Numbered from the stretch's first letter, positions 7,803-16,982 are shown. The stretch is 22,713 nucleotides of DNA from Polysphondylium violaceum (GCA_000277445.1 AJWJ01000393.1:1-22713), one strand, 5' to 3'. Notes: generated by a model not told the origin, from the letters alone. Translations and numbers: made by a program.

Positions 7803-8066
7803 ATGAAAGTAATGAAAATTGAACACGTAGAATTAGCAAACGCAATAATAGATTTAGGAAAAAAAGTAGGAGCAGGATTAGCAACTATAGGATTAGCAGG
7901 ATCAGGAATCGGAGTAGGAGTAGTATTTGGAGCATTTATTTTAGCAGTAAGTATGAATCCTAATTTAAGAGGAGAATTATTTAAATTAGCAATGTTAGGA
8001 TTTGCATTATCTGAGGCTGTAGGTCTATTAGCATTAATGATGTCATTCTTAATCTTATATTCATAA
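7803..8066 (+). CDS. atp9: ATP synthase F0 subunit c
   Basis: This is the proton-carrying ring subunit of ATP synthase, a two-helix hairpin. The first helix has the glycine-rich run KKVGAGLATIGLAGSGIGVG. The second, LAMLGFALSEAVGLLALMMSF, carries the proton-binding Glu in FALSEA. I take the ATG at 7803 (87 aa, MKVMKIEHVEL). The same frame is open back to a GTG at 7764, but the extra 13 residues are Lys-rich, unlike subunit c, and come from A-rich leader DNA. An ATG at 7812 is also possible. It is followed by the rnl leader region. Confidence 0.95.
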   Translation: MKVMKIEHVELANAIIDLGKKVGAGLATIGLAGSGIGVGVVFGAFILAVSMNPNLRGELFKLAMLGFALSEAVGLLALMMSFLILYS

Positions 8067-8097
8067 GATTAACAAAAAACGATCATTAAAAATACAC

Positions 8098-8126
8098 GTT
8101 ATATTAAGTGCAACTCTTAATATAAC
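8098..8126 (+). other. Perfect 11-bp hairpin downstream of atp9
   Basis: GTTATATTAAG (8098-8108) pairs exactly with CTTAATATAAC (8116-8126) around loop TGCAACT. A second hairpin, AACTAT (8167-8172) with ATAGTT (8180-8185), follows. They lie 32 nt after the atp9 stop in the spacer leading to the rRNA unit and may mark the 3' end of the atp9 transcript, as a terminator or an RNA-stabilising structure. No T-run follows, so a bacterial-type terminator is unlikely. Confidence 0.55.
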
Positions 8127-8233
8127 TCTCAAGACCTAAACTTCAAGTATAATTTTAAAGTCTTTAAACTATTGTAATTATAGTTGTGATCATAATAATA
8201 TTTTTGGTAAAAAAATGTGAAAAAAATACAATT

Positions 8234-8291
8234 AAAAAAGAAAAAAGAAATTAGAACTTTTAATTGGATTATCTCTTTAATAAAGAGGAAG
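8234..8291 (+). promoter_or_regulatory. 58-nt repeated element, copy B (upstream of tRNA-Pro/rnl)
   Basis: It matches copy A (2424-2481) at 55 of 58 positions; the three differences lie together in the T-rich middle. The hairpin CTCTTT-AAT-AAAGAG and the core TTAGAACTTT are identical. It ends nine bases before tRNA-Pro, which leads into rnl. In Dictyostelium discoideum, as I recall, mitochondrial transcription was reported to start from one site upstream of rnl, which would fit a promoter here. That link is inference. Confidence 0.65.
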
Positions 8292-8300
8292 TGTATCAAT

Positions 8301-8374
8301 TCGAATGTAACATAATTGGTTAATGTACCTATTTTGGGAATAGGAGACTGCAAGTTCAAATCTTGCCATTCGGA
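8301..8374 (+). tRNA. trnP: tRNA-Pro (TGG)
   Basis: The D stem is ACAT/ATGT, the anticodon stem CCTAT/ATAGG around TTTGGGA (anticodon TGG, 8335-8337), and the T stem GCAAG/CTTGC with loop TTCAAAT. The acceptor TCGAATG/CATTCGG pairs at positions 2-7, and T1-G72 is a wobble pair that might also be corrected by 5' editing. It leads directly into the large rRNA unit. Confidence 0.93.
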
Positions 8375-8474
8375 CAAAATAGGGTGGAACCTCAGGCAAA
8401 AAGAGGAAAAATATGAAGACGAATATTTTTAAGTGTTGAAAAAACACTATTTTTAAAAGTTTTATTGAAAAATA

Positions 8475-11220
8475 AAGGGTAGTAAGAAAGTAAAAAGAAG
8501 CATTTATAAAGGATCTCTAAGCATTTAAGAAGAAAGGACGTAAAAATGAACGAAAAGTTATAGGGAAAACATAAAAAAACAGGTAGTAAAATATCAATTG
8601 AAGATCTATAAATATCCTAAAGAAAACTAAAAAAGAAAAAAAACTTAGTGAAGTGAAACATCTCAGTAACTAAAGGAAAAAAAATCAACAGAGATTCGGA
8701 AAGTAGTGGTGAGCGAAATTCAAAATGAGCAGAGTAAAAAAAAAATGAAAGAAAGAAAAAGGTGGAAATCCAAAGAAAGAAAACGTGAAAGTCAAGTAAG
8801 TCTTAAGTTTTTAAATAAAAAAAATAAGTAAAACGAAGTATGGAAGAATTTGTTTGAATAATGGGAGTCCACTCTCAAACTCTACATATGCTTAAATGAC
8901 TGATAGTGAACAAGTACTGTAAAGGAAAGATGAAAAAGATACTTAGGAAATAGCTAAGAAAGTGAAATAGACAGTGAAATTGTAAATGTGAATAGCAGTT
9001 GAAATAAGAAACAACGTACCTTTTGTATAATGGGTCAGCGAGTTAATTGAAATAGCAAGCTTAAGATGTTAATTGGAGGCGTAGCGAAAGCAAATCTGAA
9101 TAGGGTGTTATTTATAGAGTTATTTTAATTAGACCCGAAGCCAGGTGATCTAATCATGAGCAAGTACTTTATACATTTCTTGTATAATTTGACTGAACTC
9201 GTATTTGTTGCAAAAAATTGAGATGACTTGTGATTAGGGGTGAAAGGCTAATCAAACCTGGTGCTAGCTGTTTTTTACGAAATCTATTTAGGTAGAGTGA
9301 TAATTGAAGATTTATAGGGGTAGAGCACTGAGTAGTTAATGTGGGTAAAACTGTGTTATTATTTAAACTCCAAATACTATTAAATTAATTAATTATTATA
9401 CAGACAGTGAGTGCTAAGGTTCATTGTCGAGAGGGGAATAGCCCAGATTGTAAGTTAATGTTCCAAAATTATAGTTAAGTGTTAAAGGAAGGAAAAAAGT
9501 GAAGTTAATTGGGAGATAGGCCTGGTAGCAGCCACTCTTTAAAGAAAGCGTAAAAGCTCACCAATTTAAGGCTTTTTTTCGCCAACAATGTACAGGAACT
9601 AAAATATTATACAAAAACTACAAAATTATAAAATTGGTAGTAAAATCTTCTGTATATCGTTGAAGTTAAATTAAGAAGATTTAATGGAGATATCAGAATA
9701 AAGAATGCTGATATGAGTAATGATATATAATGTTAAAACATTATCACCGTAAATTAGAAGTTTCCTAATAAGAAGGTAAGCTGATTAGGGTTAAGCGGTC
9801 CCTAAGATTAATATGAAGATAGATTATCAATGGGTATATAGATTAATAATTCTAACTTTTTAAATACATTTTATTGACATAAATATATATTTAATATATT
9901 AAATAATTAAAAATAGTATTAAATATATATGAGTTTTAAAAATAAATAAAATAAGGTATTCTTGTAAAAGAAGAAAAAGAAAAACCGTACTTAAACCGAC
10001 ACAGGTTAATTGATAGAGTATATTAAGGTGTAGAGTGAATGATATTGAAGGAACTCGGCAAAATGACTCTGTAACTTCGGGAGAAAGAGTGCCTTTGAAA
10101 AAAGGTCAAAAGAAAAGAGAGGGTAGCGACTGTTTAATAAAAACACAGGACTCTGCAAAATGGCAACATGATGTATAGGGTCTGATACCTGTCCGGTGCT
10201 GATTTGATGAAAAGGAGAGATGCAAGTTTTGAATTGAAGTCCCAGTAAACGACGGCTGTAACCTTGACGGTCCTATGGTAGCGAAATTCCTTGTCGAGTA
10301 ATTTTCGACGCGCATGAATGGTGTAACGACTTCCCTACTGTCTCCAGTATTATCTCAATGAAGTTGAATTTTCCGTGAAGATGCGGAATATTTACAGTTA
10401 GACGGAAAGACCCTATGCACCTTTACTGTAATTATACATTGTATAAACATTTTAGCCGCGTAGGATATTTAGGAGCTTATGATTTTTTGATTGTGGTCAA
10501 TTTAAAGGAGGCGCTGGTGAAATACTAAATTTATAAAACTTAATACTCAATAATCATAGTGTATGAGAGACAGTTTGACTGGGGAGGTAGCCTCCTAAAG
10601 AGTAACGGAGGCGTTCAAAGGTAAACTCAAATTAAAAACGTTTGTTAATTTAAGAGTGTAATGGCATAAGTTTGCTTGACTGAAAGATATACAAATCAAT
10701 CAGAGACGTAAGTCGGACATAGTGATCCAATAATTCTGTGTGGAAAGGTTATTGCTAACGGATAAAAGGTACGCTAGGGATAACAGGCTTATTTAGCATT
10801 AGAGTTCATATCTGTTGCTGAGATTGGCACCTCGATGTCGGCTCATCATGTCCTGGAGTTGAAAAAGTTTCCAAGGGTACGCGTGTTCAGCGTTTAAAAT
10901 GGTACGTGAGCTGGGTTTAGAACGTCGTGAGACAGTTCGGTCCCTATCTGCTGTAAAATATAGAAAAATACGAAATGCTGACTTTAGTACGAGAGGACTG
11001 AGAAAGATAGATCTATGGTGTATCAATTATTATTAATATAGTATGGTTGAGTAGCTACATCTAAATATAAATAAAATAAATTTATTTACAAATAACTGCT
11101 GAAAAAATATTAAGTAGGAATTTTATTTCAAAATTTTTCTAATTCAGGTTAAAGAACATAACTTAGATAGGCTACGTATGGAATATATAGTAATATACTA
11201 AATAATACATTTTGTATTAT
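8475..11220 (+). rRNA. rnl: Large subunit ribosomal RNA (23S-like)
   Basis: Bacterial-type 23S landmarks appear in order: AAAGGACGT near the 5' end (about 8534), GGTGAAAGGCTAATCAAACC, GGCCTGGTAGCAGCCA, GTAACTTCGGGAGAAAG, GACGGTCCTATGGTAGCGAA (about 10268), GTTTGACTGGGGAGGTAGCC, GGGATAACAGGCTTATT, CACCTCGATGTCGGCTCATC (about 10830), GAACGTCGTGAGACAGTTCGGTC and the sarcin-ricin loop AGTACGAGAGGAC (about 10987). The 1931- and 2449-region sites, where group I introns often sit, read straight through, so no intron is visible. Both ends are estimates. The leader at 8375-8474 holds small hairpins (for example AGTGTT 8432-8437 with AACACT 8443-8448). Confidence 0.95.
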
Positions 11221-11460
11221 ATTAATAAAAAAAAATTATTAAATCAATTAAATTTGATTACTAAAGTAGTACTAAAATTGGATGAAATTTTTTACTTTTA
11301 AAATTAAAGCGCTATTTTCCTAAAAATACTTAACATAATCTTTACGATATTATTTTAAATATGCTCAAATAGATGAACTGCATTATTTAAAAAAATAATA
11401 TCACATAATTATACTATGTGGAAAATATCATGGGAATATTAGATAATGAAGATTATGGAA
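11221..11460 (+). other. 240-nt A+T-rich spacer between rnl and tRNA-Gln
   Basis: No ORF or tRNA is visible. A hairpin ATAATACA/TGTATTAT (11202-11220) marks the rnl 3' end. A second, CACATA (11402-11407) with TATGTG (11415-11420), lies 40 nt before tRNA-Gln and resembles the CACAT/ATGTG stem at 271-298. AGATGAACTGCATTATT (from 11371) recalls the 5S rRNA 3' domain, but the spacing to any 5' domain does not fit. Confidence 0.35.
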
Positions 11461-11533
11461 AAAGATATAGCCAAGTTGGTAAGGCATTGGTTTTTGATAT
11501 CAACATGCGGGGGTTCGAGTCCCTCTATCGGAA
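11461..11533 (+). tRNA. trnQ: tRNA-Gln (TTG), 5' acceptor end mismatched
   Basis: The anticodon stem TTGGT/ATCAA encloses TTTTGAT (anticodon TTG, 11494-11496). The D stem is GCC/GGC and the T stem GGGGG/CCCTC with loop TTCGAGT. Acceptor pairs 4-7 form (GATA with TATC), but positions 1-3 are AAA facing G70, G71 and A72, so all three are mismatched. The 3' strand demands TCC at positions 1-3, giving U1-A72, the pair bacterial tRNA-Gln uses. That agreement supports 5' editing over decay. Confidence 0.93.
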
Positions 11534-11921
11534 AAAGAACACAGATTTAAATTTTAGTTCATTATAAAATAAGGGGATTATTATTAAGTATCTAGTTTAG
11601 TTTAGAAAGTATATACCAATTTAAATTTTTTTAAAAGAATAAATAAAATTTGTAGTTTAAATTGTTAAAAAAGCTATGTTATTTATAGAGAAACTAAAGT
11701 CTAATTTTAATAGCTTTAAGAATTTAGAAACTCTTATTTTTATTTTTAATATATAAATAAATTTTCATGTATGAAAAGTAAGACCTTAATTTAGGTATAT
11801 TAATAGTATTAAAAAATAAAACACTTTATGTTGTGACATGTAAAAAGGCCTTGAAAAAGGTAAATATAAAGTATGTAAAATAAAAAAAAATTATAAAAAA
11901 AAATGAAAAATAGAAAATAAA
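11534..11921 (+). other. 388-nt spacer before cob, rich in inverted repeats; possible tRNA-like fold
   Basis: I see no protein gene here. Two sizeable perfect inverted repeats follow one another: CAATTTAAA (11617-11625) with TTTAAATTG (11656-11664), then AAAGCTAT (11670-11677) with ATAGCTTT (11710-11717). An alternative fold of 11646-11718 is exactly 73 nt and roughly tRNA-shaped, with T33 and TAT at the anticodon, but it lacks the D-loop GG and the T-loop TTC. The last 60 nt are an A-rich cob leader. Inverted repeats are common by chance at this A+T level. Confidence 0.4.
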
Positions 11922-13076
11922 ATGAGATTAGTAAAAAAAAATGTAATAATAAATGGAGTATATGAAGCAGGGGTAAGATATCCAGAGCCAACAAATATAA
12001 GTTATTTTTGGAATTTTGGATTTTTTTCATTAATATGTTTAGTAATGCAGATAGTAACTGGAATATTATTAGCAATGCATTATACTGCGCACGTAGATTT
12101 AGCGTTTAATAGTATAGAAAGATTAGTAAGAGAAGTTGATTATGGATGGTTATTAAGATATGTACATGCAAATGGAGCATCATTTTTTTTCATTGTAGTT
12201 TATATACATATGTTAAGAGGTTTATATTATGGATCTTATCAAAAACCAAATGCAATGTTATGGGTATCAGGAGTAGTAATATTCTTATTATTAATTTTAA
12301 CAGCATTTTTAGGTTATGTATTACCATGGGGACAAATGTCATATTGGGCAGCTACTGTAATTACAAACTTAGTAACAGTAGTACCATTTGTAGGTGAAAG
12401 TATTGTAATATGGTTATGGGGAGGATATGTAGTAGATAATCCAACTTTAAATAGATTTTTTAGTCTACATTATTTATTTCCATTCATTGTAGTAGCATTA
12501 GTAGGGTTACATATAATATTTTTAAGAGAAAACGGATCAACAAATCCTTTAGGAGTAAAAGCAACAGTAGATAATATACCTTTTACACCTTTTTTTACAA
12601 TAAAAGATTTATTTTCATTAGTAATTTTTTATATAATTTTCTTTTATTTTGTATGTTTTATGCCAAATTATTTAGGACATCCTGATAATTATATCATGGC
12701 AGATTCTAACGTAACACCAGCTCATATTGTACCTGAATGGTATTTTTTACCATTTTATGCAATGTTAAGAGCAATACCAAGTAAAGTATTAGGGGTATTA
12801 TGTTTAGTAATGGCAATTGTAGTATTAGCATTTTTACCATTTATTACAATAGCAAATGTAAGAAGTTCATATTTCAGACAAATACATAAACATTTATTTT
12901 GGAGTTTTTTTGCATTATGTATATTTTTAGGATTTTTAGGAAGTCAACCAGCAGCATTTCCATATTTAACATTTGGATTTGTAGCTACAGTATTATATTT
13001 TATATTTGTATTAGGATTATTTCCTTTTATTTATATAGTAGAAAAACAATTAATTAATAGAATAATGAAAATATAA
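11922..13076 (+). CDS. cob: Cytochrome b
   Basis: This is the central membrane subunit of complex III, carrying the low- and high-potential b hemes. Heme-ligand histidines are at residues 82, 96, 183 and 197, the same spacing as the canonical protein. GYVLPWGQMSYWAATVITN (131-149) forms part of the quinol-oxidation site, and PEWYFLPFYAMLRAIP begins at 271 with the essential PEWY. The length of 384 aa is standard and no intron interrupts it. It starts at ATG after an A-rich leader. atp8 begins one base after the stop, opening the cob-atp8-atp4-nad3-nad9-nad7-atp6 run. Confidence 0.98.
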   Translation: MRLVKKNVIINGVYEAGVRYPEPTNISYFWNFGFFSLICLVMQIVTGILLAMHYTAHVDLAFNSIERLVREVDYGWLLRYVHANGASFFFIVVYIHMLRGLYYGSYQKPNAMLWVSGVVIFLLLILTAFLGYVLPWGQMSYWAATVITNLVTVVPFVGESIVIWLWGGYVVDNPTLNRFFSLHYLFPFIVVALVGLHIIFLRENGSTNPLGVKATVDNIPFTPFFTIKDLFSLVIFYIIFFYFVCFMPNYLGHPDNYIMADSNVTPAHIVPEWYFLPFYAMLRAIPSKVLGVLCLVMAIVVLAFLPFITIANVRSSYFRQIHKHLFWSFFALCIFLGFLGSQPAAFPYLTFGFVATVLYFIFVLGLFPFIYIVEKQLINRIMKI

Positions 13077-13077
13077 G

Positions 13078-13374
13078 ATGCCACAATTAGATAAATTAAT
13101 ATATTCAAATCAAATGTTTTATATTATTGTAGGATTTACAGTATTTTATATATTATTTTCAAGAAAAGTAATATCAGTATTAGCATATATTTTAAAATTT
13201 AGAAATAAATTATTTAATTTAGAAACAGTATCATATTCATTATTTTATAAGTATTTATGGAAAAAATTTAATGTAAATTATGGAAATTTAGTATTTATAA
13301 AAGAATTTTATCCAGTATTTGTATGGCGAAGGGCTAATGGAAAAATAAATATTTTAAACATGTTTAAAAAATAA
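13078..13374 (+). CDS. atp8: ATP synthase F0 subunit 8 (A6L)
   Basis: This 98-aa protein begins MPQLDKLIYSNQMFYIIVGF, the conserved MPQLD start of subunit 8 (ymf19), followed by one membrane helix and a basic tail. The subunit helps anchor subunit a in the ATP synthase membrane sector. The tail after about residue 45 is weakly conserved, as is normal. The gene lies one base after cob, and its stop codon overlaps the start of the next gene by one base (TAATG), suggesting the two are made from one message. The next gene is itself an ATP synthase subunit candidate. Confidence 0.88.
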   Translation: MPQLDKLIYSNQMFYIIVGFTVFYILFSRKVISVLAYILKFRNKLFNLETVSYSLFYKYLWKKFNVNYGNLVFIKEFYPVFVWRRANGKINILNMFKK

Positions 13375-13997
13375 TGATTAATTTTTATTTATTTGTAACT
13401 TTATTTTTAATTAGTTGTGTAGCAAAAGCGATAATACCTTTAAATGAAGAATTAATAATATTATTAAGTTTTGTAATAGCAGTATTTTTTATAGCAAGTT
13501 TAATTAAAGAACCTTTTAATGAAGCTTTAAATACAAGAATTGCACAAAATAAACATATTTATATGGTAAAATTAAATAAAATGATAAAAGCATGTGTTTC
13601 AAGAAAAAATGTAATTTATTATTTTATTAATATTAATGTATTTATAAAAAAAAAAGTAGAATATAATTATAGTATGATAAAAAATACAAATGATAACTTT
13701 TTACAAGTACATTTACAATTTATATTTAAAATTTTAAGTAAAAAATTAGCTGATATCATTAGCAATGAAAGTAATAATTTAATATTAAATTTAATCTCAA
13801 AAACTAATGTAGATAAAAAAGAAGAAGCTAAAATGACTTTTAATAATTTAAATAATAAACAAGATATCACTGAAAGTATTAAAATGTATGAATCAAAAAA
13901 AGCAATTAAAAATACAAATAACATTGCTGATTTAGAAATTATAAATGCAAATACAAATAGTTTTATAGTAAAAAAATTTAATAGTTTTGTAAAATAA
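13374..13997 (+). CDS. atp4: Probable ATP synthase F0 subunit b (Ymf39 family)
   Basis: Subunit b is the peripheral stalk that ties F1 to the membrane sector. The evidence is an N-terminal hairpin of two hydrophobic segments with PLNEELIILLSFVIAVFFI at about residues 22-40. The NEE motif before a membrane helix is the hallmark of mitochondrial Ymf39/atp4 proteins (plant orf25 has NEEMIVA). A segment like FNEALNTRIAQ (48-58) follows at the membrane exit, as in subunit b. The rest, to residue 207, is polar and charged, helix-prone and poorly conserved. Its place directly after atp8 with a one-base overlap agrees. It may be listed as an unknown ORF in relatives. Confidence 0.72.
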   Translation: MINFYLFVTLFLISCVAKAIIPLNEELIILLSFVIAVFFIASLIKEPFNEALNTRIAQNKHIYMVKLNKMIKACVSRKNVIYYFININVFIKKKVEYNYSMIKNTNDNFLQVHLQFIFKILSKKLADIISNESNNLILNLISKTNVDKKEEAKMTFNNLNNKQDITESIKMYESKKAIKNTNNIADLEIINANTNSFIVKKFNSFVK

Positions 13998-14004
13998 AAA
14001 AAAA

Positions 14005-14361
14005 ATGGTAGTTGAATTTAAATTTATATTAATATATTTAATTATTAGTATTATTATATCAGTAATATTATTCGCAATCGGATGGTCATTAATGTTTAAA
14101 GTATCTTATGAAGATAAATTAATGGGTTATGAATGTGGTTTCGATCCTTTTGGACAAGCAAGGGATGAATTTGATGTACGATTTTATTTAGTCGCAATTT
14201 TATTTTTAATATTTGATTTAGAAATAACATTTTTATTTCCTTTTAGTATAAATTTAATAAATATGATAGTAAGTTCATATATAACTATGATAATATTTTT
14301 AATAATAATAACAATAGGTTTTATATATGAAATAAAAAAAGGAGCCTTAGATTGGAGTTAA
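14005..14361 (+). CDS. nad3: NADH dehydrogenase subunit 3
   Basis: This is a 118-aa membrane subunit of complex I at the quinone-reaction end, normal in length. The conserved loop YECGFDPFGQARDEFDVRFY at about residues 46-65 carries the Cys that is exposed or buried in the active/deactive switch. It is followed by LVAILFLIFDLEITFLFP, the second helix with its conserved acidic residues. Three hydrophobic segments are present. The start ATG lies seven bases after atp4, and nad9 follows three bases after the stop. Confidence 0.97.
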   Translation: MVVEFKFILIYLIISIIISVILFAIGWSLMFKVSYEDKLMGYECGFDPFGQARDEFDVRFYLVAILFLIFDLEITFLFPFSINLINMIVSSYITMIIFLIIITIGFIYEIKKGALDWS

Positions 14362-14364
14362 AAA

Positions 14365-15036
14365 ATGATGTTCAAAGCAGAAAACATAAATAAAATTGAG
14401 AAATATAGTAAAAATAAGAATTTTAAAATTGAAATAAAAGATTTTGTAGAAAAAATAAGTTTAAGTTTTCCTGGTTTAATAAAAAAAATAATAGTATCTT
14501 TAGATCAAATAGAAATACAAGTTGAAAAAGAAAATATAAATAAAATCGTTAAATTAATGAAAGAATCTTCAATGATAAAAGCAACAATGTTATTAGATAT
14601 TGTATGTGTAGATTGTTTAAATATAGAAGAAAATAAATTAGGAAGATATAAAATGATATATATATTAAATAGTATGTCAAATTATAGTAGAATACATATA
14701 AGTACTTTTATAGAAAATAATGGTATTATAGAAAGTATGAGTAATAATTTTGAATCTGCTGTTTGGTTAGAAAGAGAGATTTGGGATATGTTTGGTGTTT
14801 ATTTTACTAATCACCCAGATTTAAGAAGAATTTTAACAGATTATGGATTTTCATGGTATCCTTTAAAAAAAGATTTTCCTACAACAGGATATATTGAAGT
14901 ATATTATGATATTTATGATAAAAAAATAAGTTATAAAGAAATTGAATTAATGCAAGAATATAGAAATTATAATTTTGGATTATCATGGGGAAGTCATGAA
15001 AGAAAAGTGTATTTAGAAAATATAGTAAATGATTAA
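14365..15036 (+). CDS. nad9: NADH dehydrogenase subunit 9 (30-kDa subunit)
   Basis: This is a peripheral-arm subunit of complex I (NuoC homologue) of 223 aa, slightly longer than the usual 190-200. The signature run is at about residues 133-178: [20 protein letters not shown], then RRILTDYGF and HPLRKDFP-like [11 protein letters not shown]. The N-terminal 60 residues are diverged and lysine-rich. A longer nad7 reading frame would overlap its last eight bases. In the assembled enzyme it packs against the nad7 product, and the two genes are adjacent here as nuoC and nuoD are in bacteria. Confidence 0.96.
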   Translation: MMFKAENINKIEKYSKNKNFKIEIKDFVEKISLSFPGLIKKIIVSLDQIEIQVEKENINKIVKLMKESSMIKATMLLDIVCVDCLNIEENKLGRYKMIYILNSMSNYSRIHISTFIENNGIIESMSNNFESAVWLEREIWDMFGVYFTNHPDLRRILTDYGFSWYPLKKDFPTTGYIEVYYDIYDKKISYKEIELMQEYRNYNFGLSWGSHERKVYLENIVND

Positions 15037-16249
15037 TATAAATAAAATTTTTGAGGAAACAAAAGTAATGAAAAATTTTACATTAAATTTTGGGCCACAA
15101 CATCCAGCAGCACATGGAGTTTTACGTTTAATTGTAGAACTAGATGGAGAAACTGTACTTAGAGTGGAACCTCATATTGGGTTATTACATAGGGGTACTG
15201 AAAAATTAATAGAAAGTAAAACATATACACAAGCATTACCTTATTTTGATCGTTTAGATTATGTATCTATGCAAGCACAGGAACATGCTTATTCATTAGC
15301 TGTAGAAAAATTATATTTTAATACTTTAGAAACAAGTATTAGTATACCTGAAAGAGCAGCTGTAATTAGAATATTATTTAGTGAAATTACAAGATTATTA
15401 AATCATATTATGGCTACTACAACACATGCAATGGACGTAGGAGCATTAACACCATTTTTATGGGCATTCGAAGAAAGAGAAAAATTAATGGAGTTTTATG
15501 AAAGAGTTTCCGGAGCAAGAATGCATTCAGCATATATAAGACCTGGAGGAGTATCATATGATTTACCAATAGGTATTAGTGATGATATTTATAAATTTAT
15601 ATTACAATATAGAAAAAGATTAGAAGAAATAGAAGATATGTTAATTAATAATAGAATATGGAAACAAAGATTAGTTGATGTAGGAATTGTAAGTGCAGAA
15701 CAAGCATTAAATTATGCATTTACAGGGCCTTTATTAAGAGGAGCAGGAATACCATATGATATTAGAAAAATTTATCCTTATGATGGGTATGATAAATATA
15801 ATTTTAAAATTGTTATAGGAGAAGAAAATAATTCATATACAAGATTTATAATAAGAATGAAAGAAATGTATGAAAGTTTAGAAATAATAGAACAAGCATT
15901 AAATAATTTAAGACCAGGATTAATAAAAATAGAAGGATTAAATTTAAATAGTCCTGATAGAGCTTTAATAAAAAAAGATATGGAATCATGTATTAGTCAT
16001 TTTAAATTTTTTTCTGAAGGATTTGTAATTCCAGCAAATGAAGCTTATGCATTTGTAGAAGCACCTAAAGGAGAATTTGGAGTTTATTTAAAATCAAATG
16101 ATACTGCAAAACCATATAGATGTAGTATAAAAGCACCAGGATTTTTACATTTACAAGGGTTAAATATGATGTGTAAAGATCATTTATTAGCAGATGTTGT
16201 AACATTAATAGGAACACAAGATATAGTATTTGGAGAAGTAGATAGATAA
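15029..16249 (+). CDS. nad7: NADH dehydrogenase subunit 7 (49-kDa subunit)
   Basis: This is a peripheral-arm subunit of complex I (NuoD homologue) that forms the quinone-binding cavity. It carries [20 protein letters not shown] near the start, [47 protein letters not shown] and the C-terminal [12 protein letters not shown]. The full frame gives 406 aa with an ATG inside the end of nad9. The ATG at 15068 would give 393 aa starting [13 protein letters not shown], the commonest form in other mitochondria, so the start is uncertain between the two. atp6 begins one base after the stop. Confidence 0.97.
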   Translation: MININKIFEETKVMKNFTLNFGPQHPAAHGVLRLIVELDGETVLRVEPHIGLLHRGTEKLIESKTYTQALPYFDRLDYVSMQAQEHAYSLAVEKLYFNTLETSISIPERAAVIRILFSEITRLLNHIMATTTHAMDVGALTPFLWAFEEREKLMEFYERVSGARMHSAYIRPGGVSYDLPIGISDDIYKFILQYRKRLEEIEDMLINNRIWKQRLVDVGIVSAEQALNYAFTGPLLRGAGIPYDIRKIYPYDGYDKYNFKIVIGEENNSYTRFIIRMKEMYESLEIIEQALNNLRPGLIKIEGLNLNSPDRALIKKDMESCISHFKFFSEGFVIPANEAYAFVEAPKGEFGVYLKSNDTAKPYRCSIKAPGFLHLQGLNMMCKDHLLADVVTLIGTQDIVFGEVDR

Positions 16250-16250
16250 A

Positions 16251-16982
16251 ATGAAATCTTTATTTGAACAATTTGAATTAAACGTATATAGTGTAAAATT
16301 AACACCATTTTTCGATTTATCAATAACAACTATAACTATATATTTATTTGGTATGATAGTTATCGTGATTGGGTTATTTACCACAGTATTATCAAAAGCA
16401 ACAATAATAGGAACAAAATGGCAAACAATTAGTGAAATGATATATGAGTTTGTAGTAGATTTAGTATTACAACAAGTAGGGAAACCTGCAATTATATTTT
16501 TTCCTTTAATTATGTCATTATTTATATTTATATTAAGTTTTAACTTAATTGGTTTAGTACCTTTAAGTTTTACAATTACAGGACAATTTATGGTAACATT
16601 TACCTTAGCAATAATATTAATGATTGGATTAACAATTTATGGATTTAGATTACATGGTATTAAATTTTTAAAAATGTTCGTACCTTCAGGAATTGAACCA
16701 TGGTTATTACCATTATTAGTATTAATTGAAATAATGTCTTATTTATTAAGACCAATTAGTTTAGCAGTACGATTATTTGCTAATATGTTAGCAGGGCACT
16801 TATTAATTCATATTATAGGAGTAGCAGCTATATATTTATTTCAATTTTATTATATAGGATTTTTACCTTGGATTTTTGTATTAGCATTTATGTTATTAGA
16901 AACAGGAATTGCATTTTTACAAGCATATGTATTTGTATTATTATTTTTAATTTATATATCTAATATTATACAATTACATTAG
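16251..16982 (+). CDS. atp6: ATP synthase F0 subunit a
   Basis: This is the membrane subunit that forms the two proton half-channels against the c-ring. The 243-aa length is normal. The functional core is PWLLPLLVLIEIMSYLLRPI followed by SLAVRLFANMLAGHLL (about residues 171-187), which carries the essential Arg and the conserved Asn-Met. A second conserved block, FMLLETGIAFLQAYVFVLL, forms the last helices with the Glu and Gln of the channel. It starts one base after nad7 and closes the energy-gene run. Two tRNAs follow. Confidence 0.97.
   Translation: MKSLFEQFELNVYSVKLTPFFDLSITTITIYLFGMIVIVIGLFTTVLSKATIIGTKWQTISEMIYEFVVDLVLQQVGKPAIIFFPLIMSLFIFILSFNLIGLVPLSFTITGQFMVTFTLAIILMIGLTIYGFRLHGIKFLKMFVPSGIEPWLLPLLVLIEIMSYLLRPISLAVRLFANMLAGHLLIHIIGVAAIYLFQFYYIGFLPWIFVLAFMLLETGIAFLQAYVFVLLFLIYISNIIQLH

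Noticed and set aside
8129-8377. Minus-strand ORF of 82 aa covering tRNA-Pro and the repeated element
   Set aside because: It runs across a clear tRNA on the opposite strand and has no recognisable domain.
10260-10900. Group I intron in the large rRNA at the 1931 or 2449 regions
   Set aside because: The conserved sequences at both sites read through without interruption.
11371-11390. AGATGAACTGCATTATT as the 3' domain of a 5S rRNA
   Set aside because: The spacing to any plausible 5' domain is far too long and helix I cannot be formed by eye. Kept only as a region to scan.
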